Below are positions 51,061-58,401 of a stretch of 64,000 bases of DNA, piece by piece. The notes beneath the pieces are model-generated. The model did not search any database. It was given only the letters and a program-made list of their open reading frames with translations, and was not told where the DNA came from. Origin of the DNA: Elioraea sp051860475 (GTDB lineage: Bacteria; Pseudomonadota; Alphaproteobacteria; Acetobacterales; Acetobacteraceae); assembly GCF_051860475.1 (NCBI RefSeq), contig NZ_JBHYDW010000005.1:7185-71184 (forward strand), in the 5' to 3' direction. Within the stretch, counting starts at the first letter, position 1, and every line of letters starts with the position of its first letter. The translations under genes were made by a program, and so were the position numbers.

Positions 51061-52473
51061 ATGGCGTTCAGCCACCGTTTCGATCCGACCACGCTGCGCG
51101 AATACGACATCCGCGGCATCGTCGGCCGCACGCTGTCTGCCAAGGACGCGTTCGCGATCGGGCGCTGCTTCGGCTCGCTGGTCGTGCGCGACGGCGGCAA
51201 GACCGTCGCGGTGGGTCGCGACGGTCGCCTTTCCGGGCCGGAGCTCGAAGCGGCGCTGATCGCGGGGTTGAACGCCTGCGCGGTGAGCGTGCTGCGCATG
51301 GGCGTGGGCCCGACGCCAATGCTCTACTACCTCGACCGCGCGCGCGCCTGCGACGGCGCGATCCAGGTGACCGGCAGCCATAACCCGCCCGACTACAACG
51401 GCTTCAAGATGACGCTCGGCCACAAGCCGTTCTTCGGCGCTGCGATCCAGACGATCGGTGCGATGGCCGCCTCGGGCGACGTGGTGCCGGAGGCGACAGC
51501 GCGCGTCGAGGACATCGACATCGCCGCCGAGTACGTCGCCCGCATCCTCAAGGACTGGGATGGCGGCGAACGGGCCCTGAAGGTCGTTTGGGACAACGGC
51601 AACGGCGCCGCCGGCGACGTGCTCAGCCGCCTGGTCGCCGGCCTGCCGGGCGAGCACACGATCCTGTTCGGCGAGATCGACGGCCGCTTCCCGAACCATC
51701 ACCCCGACCCGACCGTGCCGAAGAACCTCACGGCGTTGATCGCACGCGTGCGCGAGACGCAGGCCGATGTCGGCATCGCCTTCGACGGCGACGCCGACCG
51801 GATCGGCATCGTCGATGACGAGGGCGAGGTGCTGTATGGCGACCAGATCCTGCTGATCCTCGCGCGCGACGTGCTCAAGGCGCATCCCGGGGCGACGATC
51901 ATCAGCGACGTGAAGGCGTCGCAGGTGCTGTTCGACGCGATCGGCGAGGCGGGCGGTCGGCCGCTGATGTGGAAGACGGGCCACTCGCTGATCAAGGCGA
52001 AGATGGCCGAGACCAAAGCCCCCCTATCGGGCGAGATGTCGGGCCATGTGTTCTTCGCCGACAAGTGGTACGGCTTCGACGACGCGCTCTATGCCGGCGT
52101 GCGGCTGCTCGGCGTGCTCGCGCGCATGCCGCAGACGCTCTCGGATGTGCGCAAGGCGCTGCCCGAGGTGGTGAACACGCCCGAACTCCGCTTCGACTGC
52201 GACGATGTGCGCAAGTTCCAGGTGGTGAAGGAGGTCGCCGCGCGGTTGAAGGCGGCCGGCGCGGAGGTCAACGACATCGACGGAGTGCGCGTGCGCACGC
52301 CGGACGGGTGGTGGCTGCTGCGTGCTTCCAACACCCAGGCGGTGCTGGTGGCGCGCGCCGAGGCGACCACCGGCGAGGCGGGACTCGATCGACTGAAGGC
52401 GGCGCTTGCGGATCAGCTCAAGGCCTCAGGGCTGGCCGCGCCGGACTTCTCCGGTACGCACGCCGGGCACTGA
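51061..52473 (+). CDS. Phosphomannomutase/phosphoglucomutase
   Basis: 470 aa of the alpha-D-phosphohexomutase family. REYDIRGIVG at the start, the phosphoserine loop TGSHNPPDYNGFKM, metal loop FDGDADRIGIVDDEG, sugar loop GEMSGHVFFADKWYG, and phosphate loop LLRASNTQAVLVARAEA are all present, as in AlgC-like enzymes acting on glucose or mannose phosphates. It would supply glucose-1-phosphate for galU. ACAGGAG lies upstream of ATG 51061. Confidence 0.93.
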   Translation: MAFSHRFDPTTLREYDIRGIVGRTLSAKDAFAIGRCFGSLVVRDGGKTVAVGRDGRLSGPELEAALIAGLNACAVSVLRMGVGPTPMLYYLDRARACDGAIQVTGSHNPPDYNGFKMTLGHKPFFGAAIQTIGAMAASGDVVPEATARVEDIDIAAEYVARILKDWDGGERALKVVWDNGNGAAGDVLSRLVAGLPGEHTILFGEIDGRFPNHHPDPTVPKNLTALIARVRETQADVGIAFDGDADRIGIVDDEGEVLYGDQILLILARDVLKAHPGATIISDVKASQVLFDAIGEAGGRPLMWKTGHSLIKAKMAETKAPLSGEMSGHVFFADKWYGFDDALYAGVRLLGVLARMPQTLSDVRKALPEVVNTPELRFDCDDVRKFQVVKEVAARLKAAGAEVNDIDGVRVRTPDGWWLLRASNTQAVLVARAEATTGEAGLDRLKAALADQLKASGLAAPDFSGTHAGH

Positions 52474-52841
52474 CCGCGCTGCGCGTCTTCCTCTACGGCA
52501 CGCTGATGGACCGCGAGGTGGCGCGCCACGTGGCCGGCGAGGACCGGTTCGTGCGCGAGGCACGGCCGGCGCTGCTTGCCGGATATCGGCGCGCGGTGCT
52601 GCGCGGCACGCCCTATCCGACGCTGGTGCGCGACGCACACGGCGCCGTGCACGGGCTGCTCGCCGAGGTGCCGCCCGCGGTGCTGAGTCGGCTGCACGTC
52701 TACGAAGGGTCGCTGTACCGCTTCGTTCGGGTGCGCGTGCTCTGCGGCGGCGCCACACTCGCCGCTCACGCATGGATCGCGCCGGAGGGGCGCGCTACCG
52801 CCCGCGGAACCGCTCGATCGCGGCGAGCAGCGCGGCCCTGA
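52470..52841 (+). CDS. Gamma-glutamylcyclotransferase-family protein
   Basis: About 123 aa. RVFLYGTLMDREVARHVAG is the conserved YGTL substrate loop, with LLAGYRRAVLRGTPYPTLV, VHGLLAEVPPAVLSRLHVYEGSLYRFVRVRVL (the catalytic Glu in YEG) following. No ATG, GTG or TTG precedes the YGTL motif in frame; CTG 52470, overlapping the mutase TGA, is the best start. The 3' end overlaps the convergent peptidase gene by 47 bp. AIG2/GGCT members act on gamma-glutamyl amines; the substrate is open. Confidence 0.75.
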   Translation: MTALRVFLYGTLMDREVARHVAGEDRFVREARPALLAGYRRAVLRGTPYPTLVRDAHGAVHGLLAEVPPAVLSRLHVYEGSLYRFVRVRVLCGGATLAAHAWIAPEGRATARGTARSRRAARP

Positions 52842-53742
52842 TCCCGGGCTCGAGCGCGGAGTGCCCGGCGTCCGGCACGATCGTCAGCCGCGCGCGGTCC
52901 CAGGCCGCGACCAGCGCGGCCGCGCTTTCGGGCGGGCAGATCATGTCGTAGCGGCCCTGCACGATCTCGCCCGGGATGTGCGCGATCCGGCTCATGCCGC
53001 CGAGCAGTCCGCCCTCGGGCAGGAACAGGCCGTGGCGGAAGTAGTGCGCCTCGATCCGCGCGAGCCCGAGCGCCGTGCGGTCCTCGGCGAAGGAGGCGAC
53101 GGTCTCCGGGCTCGGCAGCAGGGTCGAGCACGAGCCCTCATAGACGCTCCAGGCGCGCGCGGCGGCGAGATGCACGTGCGGGTCGGGGTCGGTCAGGCGG
53201 CGCCAGTAGGCGGCGAGCAGGTCGCCGCGCTCGGCCTCCGGCACGTGGCCGGCGAAGGCGGCCCAGGTGTCGGGGAAGAAGCGGGCGAGTCCATAGAGGA
53301 ACCAGTCGATTTCCTGGCGGCGGCCGAGGAAGATTCCGCGCAGCACGAAGCCCGCGACATGCTCCGGGTGCGCCTGGCCGTAGGCGAGCCCGAGTGTGGA
53401 GCCCCAGGAGCCGCCGAACACCAGCCAGCGGTCGATGCGCAGCCGCTCGCGCAGCCGTTCGATGTCGCCGATCAGGTGGGGGGTGTCGTTGGCGGCGAGG
53501 CTGCCGAGGGGGCGCGAGCGGCCGGCGCCGCGCTGATCGAAGATGACGACGCGGAACCGGCCCGGGTCGAAGAAGCGTCGGTGCACTGCGCCGGCGCCGG
53601 CGCCTGGGCCGCCGTGCAGGAACAGCACCGGCATCCCCGACGGACTGCCGACCTGTTCCCAGTACATCGTATGGCCGGCATCGAGCGGCAGGTAGCCGCT
53701 CTCAAATGGGGCGATGTCGGGGTAGAGGTCGCTGCGTGGCAT
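52795..53742 (-). CDS. pip: Proline iminopeptidase
   Basis: 315 aa alpha/beta hydrolase. ESGYLPLDAGHTMYWEQVGSPSGMPVLFLHGGPGAG gives the HGGPG oxyanion loop; VIFDQRGAGRSRP; nucleophile Ser in GGSWGSTLGLAYGQAHPEHV; Asp in QGRYDMICP and His in PDAGHSALEPG complete the triad. It removes N-terminal proline from peptides. ATG 53742 is chosen because MPRSDLYPDIAPFESGYL is the usual start. Confidence 0.93.
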   Translation of the reverse strand: MPRSDLYPDIAPFESGYLPLDAGHTMYWEQVGSPSGMPVLFLHGGPGAGAGAVHRRFFDPGRFRVVIFDQRGAGRSRPLGSLAANDTPHLIGDIERLRERLRIDRWLVFGGSWGSTLGLAYGQAHPEHVAGFVLRGIFLGRRQEIDWFLYGLARFFPDTWAAFAGHVPEAERGDLLAAYWRRLTDPDPHVHLAAARAWSVYEGSCSTLLPSPETVASFAEDRTALGLARIEAHYFRHGLFLPEGGLLGGMSRIAHIPGEIVQGRYDMICPPESAAALVAAWDRARLTIVPDAGHSALEPGIRAALLAAIERFRGR

Positions 53743-53847
53743 GGTCTCGGCGCCGTGTCCCGGGTCCTCGGCGAGGCGACGGGCCCATCCCATTCCACCC
53801 GGGTGGGGGCGGGTTGTTCACGCGCGATCGCGCGGGACTGATCGGCG

Positions 53848-54186
53848 TCAGCGCCGGACCTGGTATACGGTGCGGCGGAAGCGCCGGCGCCAGCGGGTGA
53901 GCCACTCCTGGGCGCGCTCCTTCCCCTCGTCCATCTGCTTGGTGTAGCGGGGGAATTTCCGGCGCATCCAGTCGATCGCCTTCTGCGCCCAGGCGTATTC
54001 GTCGCGCAGGATGTAGAGCCCGACGGCGAGGAACAGGAAGCCTTGCAGGAAGGGCAGGAACAGCCCCACCACGCCGAGCATGAGGAACCCCCAGCCGGCG
54101 AGCACTTTCCAGCGCCGGGCCCAGCGGCTTGGCGGCCGGGGCGGCAGCATCCGGGGGATGGTGAGGTATTCGCGGCGGCGCGCCAT
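53848..54186 (-). CDS. PGPGW-like small transmembrane protein
   Basis: 112 aa. WKVLAGWGFLMLGVVGLFLPFLQGFLFLAVGLYILRDEYAWAQKAIDWMRRKFP matches the layout of the PGPGW/DUF454-like family: two helices joined by a Pro-rich turn, then a basic amphipathic helix (YTKQMDEGKERAQEWLTRWRRRFRR). It is an inner-membrane protein of unknown function. Confidence 0.65.
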   Translation of the reverse strand: MARRREYLTIPRMLPPRPPSRWARRWKVLAGWGFLMLGVVGLFLPFLQGFLFLAVGLYILRDEYAWAQKAIDWMRRKFPRYTKQMDEGKERAQEWLTRWRRRFRRTVYQVRR

Positions 54187-54226
54187 GGCGGCGGGGTATG
54201 CCGCGCGCTTGGCCGCCGGGCAAGCG

Positions 54227-54736
54227 TCAGGCGGGTGGCGGCTGCGAGCGGATGATGCGGTCGGTTGGGTAGCCGAGGCTGCGGGCGGTCTCCAGCCAGT
54301 CGGCGATCACCGGTTCGGGCAGGGTGGGGGTGCGGGAGAGCAGCCAGAGGTAGTCGCGGGTGGGGCCGGAGACGAGGGCGATGCGGTAGTCGGGGTCGAG
54401 GCGGATGACGTGGTAGCCGCCTTCGAGGGGCCAGCGGAAGGTGACGGCCAGGCTGGCGGTGTTGCGGGGTCCGAGGAAGCGGGCGGTGCCGTCGACCGAG
54501 CGGCTGGTGCCGTCGGGCTGCCAGCCGCGGTTGGTGACGGCGATGGTGCCGTCGGGGTTGGCGGCGTAGGTGGCGGTGGCGCTGGTGTCGCCGCGTTGGA
54601 AGCGGTGGTCGAGCCGGGCGATTTCGTACCAGGTGCCGAGGTATCGGTCGGGTTCGAACTGGACGGGGGTGATGCCGGAGGGTGGGGAGGTGCAGGCGGC
54701 GAGCAGCAGGGCGAGGGCGGCGGCGAGTCGGTGCAT
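54227..54736 (-). CDS. blc: Bacterial lipocalin (Blc-type lipoprotein)
   Basis: 169 aa. The lipobox LLLAACTSP puts the lipid on Cys15. The lipocalin start motif is RYLGTWYEIARLDHRFQRG (GxW), followed by DGTIAVTNRGW, ATARFLGP-like and YRIALVSGPTRDYLWLLSRTP strands, and a C-terminal helix. It is an outer-membrane lipid-binding protein thought to aid membrane maintenance. An upstream 16-bp tandem repeat lies in its promoter area. Confidence 0.9.
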   Translation of the reverse strand: MHRLAAALALLLAACTSPPSGITPVQFEPDRYLGTWYEIARLDHRFQRGDTSATATYAANPDGTIAVTNRGWQPDGTSRSVDGTARFLGPRNTASLAVTFRWPLEGGYHVIRLDPDYRIALVSGPTRDYLWLLSRTPTLPEPVIADWLETARSLGYPTDRIIRSQPPPA

Positions 54737-54763
54737 GGGGTGGCCCGGCGGGTTGGGGTGTCG

Positions 54764-54794
54764 CTTTATCGCTTTACGACTTTATCGCTTTACG
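54764..54794. repeat. 16-bp tandem repeat upstream of the lipocalin gene
   Basis: CTTTATCGCTTTACGA (54764-54779) is followed at once by CTTTATCGCTTTACG (54780-54794). It is AT-rich against a GC-rich background and lies 28 bp upstream of the blc start. Confidence 0.6.
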
Positions 54795-54979
54795 CGGGGT
54801 TTGAAGGGGGGCCTGCCGGGCGCGATGTGGGGAGTGTAGTCGGCGGGTGCGTCAGAGTCGGGCGCGGGTGATGCAGGGGGTGTGGGGGACCAGCGTGGTC
54901 CCCCACTGGTTTTCTTGGGGGGCGCGCCGGAGGCGTGCCTTGGGTTATTGCGGCAGCCGCAGTGTTTAAGGAGGGTCGT

Positions 54980-55120
54980 GTGGTGGACGTGGTGAGTCTT
55001 GCCGAGGCCGAGTGGAGCCTCGTGACGCTGATGGGTCAGGCGGAAGTGAACCCGGCTCAGTTCGAACCGAGCCACGGCAGCACCTTGATGGCACGGCACG
55101 GGAGCCTCTCTCATGGCTGA
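54980..55120 (+). CDS. Short reading frame coupled to the nuclease-like gene
   Basis: 46 codons from GTG 54980, giving VVDVVSLAEAEWSLVTLMGQ and a polar tail, ending TGA at 55118-55120 inside the start of the next gene (8-bp overlap). The overlap and similar composition hint at a real partner (antitoxin-like or a gene remnant), but no family is recognised. The rest of 54795-54979 shows no gene. Confidence 0.3.
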   Translation: MVDVVSLAEAEWSLVTLMGQAEVNPAQFEPSHGSTLMARHGSLSHG

Positions 55121-55613
55121 CGAGGACTTCCGTCACTCCTCCATTCGAGAAAAGATCGCCGAGCACGTGTTTGTCGGCGAGGTGTGCAGGACGCTTTGGA
55201 CGCGCGGCATCCATGAGATCGAAGTTCTGCGTTCGGAGACGGACTCATCTGGGTACGATATCGTAATAGAAGCGCGCCGTGTCATGCGGCATATCCAGCT
55301 GAAGGCTATGGCGCAGGGCGCGAAAACAACCCGGTGGGGAGTTCACGAAGGAATCGTGAGCAAACCGTCCGGTTGCGTCATAGTGTTGCGGTTGACCAAC
55401 GACATGCGGTTTGACGAGTTCCTTTGGTACGGCTCGGCACCCGGACAGCCTTGTCCCTCGTTGTCCAGCTTTCCAAGGAGAAAGCACAGCAAGGCGAATG
55501 CGCTCGGAGAGAAAACAATACGTCCTCGTGTTGCCGAGATCAGCGTCTCGGCATTCACTCGGCTCGCATCCGCTGACGCTGTCGTCACGCATCTTTTCGG
55601 CGATTCCAACTGA
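55113..55613 (+). CDS. PD-(D/E)XK nuclease-like protein
   Basis: 166 aa, clearly less GC-rich than the surroundings. IREKIAEHVFVGEVCRTLWTRGIHEIEVLRSETDSSGYDIVIEARRVMRHIQLKAMA fits the core of a restriction-endonuclease-like fold: a helix with an acidic residue, then Asp in SSGYDIVIE and Q-x-K in IQLKA. Similar small proteins occur in defence or accessory islands (DUF4365-like). It could be a stand-alone nuclease or one part of a defence pair with the short frame upstream. The assignment is by motif only. Confidence 0.55.
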   Translation: MADEDFRHSSIREKIAEHVFVGEVCRTLWTRGIHEIEVLRSETDSSGYDIVIEARRVMRHIQLKAMAQGAKTTRWGVHEGIVSKPSGCVIVLRLTNDMRFDEFLWYGSAPGQPCPSLSSFPRRKHSKANALGEKTIRPRVAEISVSAFTRLASADAVVTHLFGDSN

Positions 55614-55716
55614 ACACCCGGAGGCTGCCGTGTACGATCTGCCCCGATCGTTCCGGCGGGGCGGCGGCCGCAAACAACCCAATCCCGTGAGCCCAGCAGC
55701 CTTCCGCCCCCGCCAC

Positions 55717-56202
55717 TCAACGCCCCTTCTCCACCAGCCCCACCGCCACCCCGAACGCCTCGACCTCCCCAATCGCACGCGGCACCACCGTCCCCGCCAA
55801 GGCCACATTCGGTCGCGCCAGGGCGTAGTCGTACGCCCCATAGGCGTGACGGAAAGCATGCCGGAACCCGATCAGCAGCCCCACGTCGCGCCGCGTCCCC
55901 GGCATCAGGATCGCCGGCCGCAACCCCGGCATGTCACGCCCCGCACGCTCCAATAGGTCCTGATGGAAACTCCGCCCGCGCGGCAGATCGCCGTCGATGT
56001 CCTGGACCAGCCGCTCCAACGCACGCTCCAACGCCGACACCGCATCGTGCAGATGCTTGCCGATCGCAAGCTCCCGGTCCTCGCGCATATCCGGCGCAAG
56101 ACCCTCCAGCCCCGCGTCCTTGACCACAGCACGCTCCGTCTGCTCCCGCGCCGCAGCCAGGTCGGCAAGAACGTCACTCCAGAGCGGCGGGATCAACACC
56201 AT
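55717..56202 (-). CDS. HepT-like HEPN toxin
   Basis: 161 aa. A largely helical protein with RHAFRHAYGAYDYAL near residue 115, an exact R-x4-H-x-Y motif of the HepT RNase family; upstream helices (IGKHLHDAVSALERALERLVQDI) fit the fold. It overlaps the preceding MntA-type gene by 29 bp. In characterised systems HepT cuts RNA and is silenced by AMP addition to its Tyr. It is somewhat longer than typical HepT (~130-150 aa). Confidence 0.75.
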   Translation of the reverse strand: MVLIPPLWSDVLADLAAAREQTERAVVKDAGLEGLAPDMREDRELAIGKHLHDAVSALERALERLVQDIDGDLPRGRSFHQDLLERAGRDMPGLRPAILMPGTRRDVGLLIGFRHAFRHAYGAYDYALARPNVALAGTVVPRAIGEVEAFGVAVGLVEKGR

Positions 56203-56527
56203 GCTCCCGGATGCGCGCAGCCAGCCGCGGCGGCGCGTGGTCCAGCCGCGTCACGTCCACCGCGACGCCCTGCAAGGCAGCGACACGCACCACCTCCGCC
56301 GCAACCTCCGCCAGCCGCTCCGCCGGTCCCTCTACCGCGAGGTCGAGATCGGAATCGCGATGAAACCTCCCCTCGACCAGCGAGCCGAACACGCACACGC
56401 GCGCACCAAGCGCGGCCGCCGCAACAGACGCAGCACGGGCCGCGGCAACCGCCCGCGCCCGATGCGCGGCCAACTGCCGCGCCCGGATCTCGCCATAGGT
56501 CGGATAGGCGGCACGACGGGTCTCCAT
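56174..56527 (-). CDS. MntA-like nucleotidyltransferase antitoxin
   Basis: 117 aa from ATG 56527. ARVCVFGSLVEGRFHRDSDLDLAV shows the minimal nucleotidyltransferase motif GS-x10-D-x-D; the helix-rich N-terminus (TYGEIRARQLAAHRARAVAAARAAS) is basic. MntA proteins AMPylate the paired HepT toxin. It lies upstream of and overlaps hepT. Two CACAACG direct repeats just before the start (56531-56549) could be the operator. Confidence 0.8.
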   Translation of the reverse strand: METRRAAYPTYGEIRARQLAAHRARAVAAARAASVAAAALGARVCVFGSLVEGRFHRDSDLDLAVEGPAERLAEVAAEVVRVAALQGVAVDVTRLDHAPPRLAARIREHGVDPAALE

Positions 56528-56603
56528 GAACACAACGTATCACAACGCATCGACGCCGCTGCGCGGCTCAAAACCCGCGGGGGGCCATGGGCCACCGCCC
56601 CTG

Positions 56604-56697
56604 CCCCCCCCCCCCCCCCCCCCGGTACCCCAACCCCCCCCCGCCGAGGCCCCCCCCGCCCCCTGGCCCCCCCCAAACCACCGCGGGGGCCCCCGGG
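56604..56697. other. Cytosine-rich low-complexity tract
   Basis: A run of 20 C (56604-56623) is followed by several runs of 7-9 C broken by short GC words. It lies between mntA and zapE. Nothing else can be read in it, and it is likely distorted by sequencing or assembly. Confidence 0.6.
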
Positions 56698-56769
56698 CCG
56701 GCGCGCCGCGCCCCCCCACCCCCCATCCCTTGAACCCACACCCGTCCCGGGATAGGCCACCGGCTCCCG

Positions 56770-57936
56770 ATGCACGCTCCCGCCCCACACGCCGCCCAGG
56801 GCCCCCTGCCCGCACTGCGCGACCGCGTCCGCGCCGGGCTGCTCGAACACGACCCCGCCCAGGCCCTCGCCGCCGAACGGCTCCAGGAACTCTGGCGCGC
56901 GCTGAAAGGCTACGACCCGCAGCCGGCCCAGAACGGCGGCTTCCTCGCCGCACTCCGCGCCCGCCTCGGCTTCGCCCGCGACAAAAGCCCGCGCGAAGAC
57001 GACACCGACGCACCCCAAGGGCTCTACATCGTCGGCGCCGTCGGACGCGGCAAATCCATGCTGATGGACCTGTTCTTCGACACCGTCCCACTCGCCCGCA
57101 AACGCCGCGTCCACTTCCACCGCTTCATGCAGGACGCCCACCGCCACATCCACGCCCACCGCAAGACCGCGCCACGCGACGCCGACCCGATCCCACCGCT
57201 CGCCGACCGCATCGTCGCCGACGCCGCCCTCCTCTGCTTCGACGAGTTCCAGGTGCACGACATCGTCGACGCCATGATCCTCGGCCGCCTGTTCGAAGCC
57301 CTGTTCGCGCGCGGCGTCATCGTCGTCGCCACCTCCAACACCCTCCCCGACGACCTCTACCAGGACGGACTCCAGCGCGACCGCTTCATCCCCTTCATCG
57401 ACATCATCAAGCGCCGCCTCGACGTGATCGTGCTGGAAGCCGCACGCGACTACCGCCGCGACCGCCTCGCCGCCCTCGGCGTCTGGCACAGCCCCGCCGA
57501 CGCCCGCGCCGACGCCGCCCTCGACGCCGCCTTCCTCGAATTCGCAGGCGAGGCAGGCAAGCCGCTGGAACTCACCGTGCTCGGCCGACGGCTCAGCCTG
57601 CCGCTCGCCGCCAACGGCGTGGCGCGGGCGGATTTCGACGCACTCTGCGGCAAGGCCCTCGGCCCGGCCGACTACCTGGCGCTGGCCACCCACATCCATA
57701 CCCTGCTGATCGACGGCATCCCACGCCTCAGCCCCGCCAACTTCGACAAGGCACGGCGCTTCATCACCCTGGTCGATGCGCTCTACGAGCATCGCGTCAA
57801 GCTGATCGCCTCGGCCGCCGACATCCCCGACCGGCTCTACGGGCGCGGCGAGAACGCGGCGATGTTCCAGCGCACGGCATCCCGGCTGATCGAGATGCAG
57901 TCGGACACCTATCTGGGACTGCCACACCTCACCTAG
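56770..57936 (+). CDS. zapE: AFG1-family ATPase (cell division protein ZapE)
   Basis: 388 aa. Walker A is GAVGRGKSMLMDLFFDTVP, followed by KRRVHFHRFMQDAHRHIH, Walker B ALLCFDEFQVHDIVDAMILGRLFEALFARGVIVVATSNTLPDDLYQDGLQRDRFIPFI, all conserved in AFG1/ZapE. The C-terminal LCGKALGPADYLALA and FITLVDALYEHRVKLIASA segments are also typical. ZapE modulates Z-ring constriction under stress. The thioesterase gene starts 19 bp downstream. Confidence 0.93.
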   Translation: MHAPAPHAAQGPLPALRDRVRAGLLEHDPAQALAAERLQELWRALKGYDPQPAQNGGFLAALRARLGFARDKSPREDDTDAPQGLYIVGAVGRGKSMLMDLFFDTVPLARKRRVHFHRFMQDAHRHIHAHRKTAPRDADPIPPLADRIVADAALLCFDEFQVHDIVDAMILGRLFEALFARGVIVVATSNTLPDDLYQDGLQRDRFIPFIDIIKRRLDVIVLEAARDYRRDRLAALGVWHSPADARADAALDAAFLEFAGEAGKPLELTVLGRRLSLPLAANGVARADFDALCGKALGPADYLALATHIHTLLIDGIPRLSPANFDKARRFITLVDALYEHRVKLIASAADIPDRLYGRGENAAMFQRTASRLIEMQSDTYLGLPHLT

Positions 57937-57955
57937 AACGGGCGGAGCCCGACAC

Positions 57956-58342
57956 ATGACCGACGACGACACCCCGCCCACGATCGAACCGACGCTCCGA
58001 ACCGTCGCCATGCCGGCCGACACCAACCCCGCCGGCGACATCTTCGGCGGCTGGCTGCTCGCGCAGATGGATCTCGCCGGCGGGCTCGCGGCCATGCGCG
58101 AGTCGCGGGGAAGGGTCGCCACCGTCGCGATGGACGCGATGAGCTTCAAGCGGCCGGTGAAGGTCGGCGACGAGGTCACCGTCTGGGCCGAGCTTCTGTC
58201 GGTCGGCACCACCTCGCTGCGCTACCGCGTCTCGGCCTGGCGCCGGCCGCGCCACAGCGAGGGCCACATCAAGGTGACCGAGGCGATCTTCACCTTCGTC
58301 GCGCTCGACGAGCGGGGCGGCAAGCGGGTGATCGGCCGGTAA
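57956..58342 (+). CDS. Acyl-CoA thioesterase (YciA type)
   Basis: 128 aa hot-dog fold. LRTVAMPADTNPAGDIFGGWLLAQMDLAGGLAAM carries the catalytic Asp region of the YciA/BACH family, and VATVAMDAMSFKRPVKVGDEVTVWAELLSVGTTSLRYRV is the second strand set. These enzymes release free acids from acyl-CoAs in the cytosol. It lies between zapE and fliI. Confidence 0.9.
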   Translation: MTDDDTPPTIEPTLRTVAMPADTNPAGDIFGGWLLAQMDLAGGLAAMRESRGRVATVAMDAMSFKRPVKVGDEVTVWAELLSVGTTSLRYRVSAWRRPRHSEGHIKVTEAIFTFVALDERGGKRVIGR

Positions 58343-58401
58343 GGGCGGCCGCTCCGTCCAGCAGTAGCGATGCCTTAACCGGAGGCAGCGAATGTGCCGG
58401 C

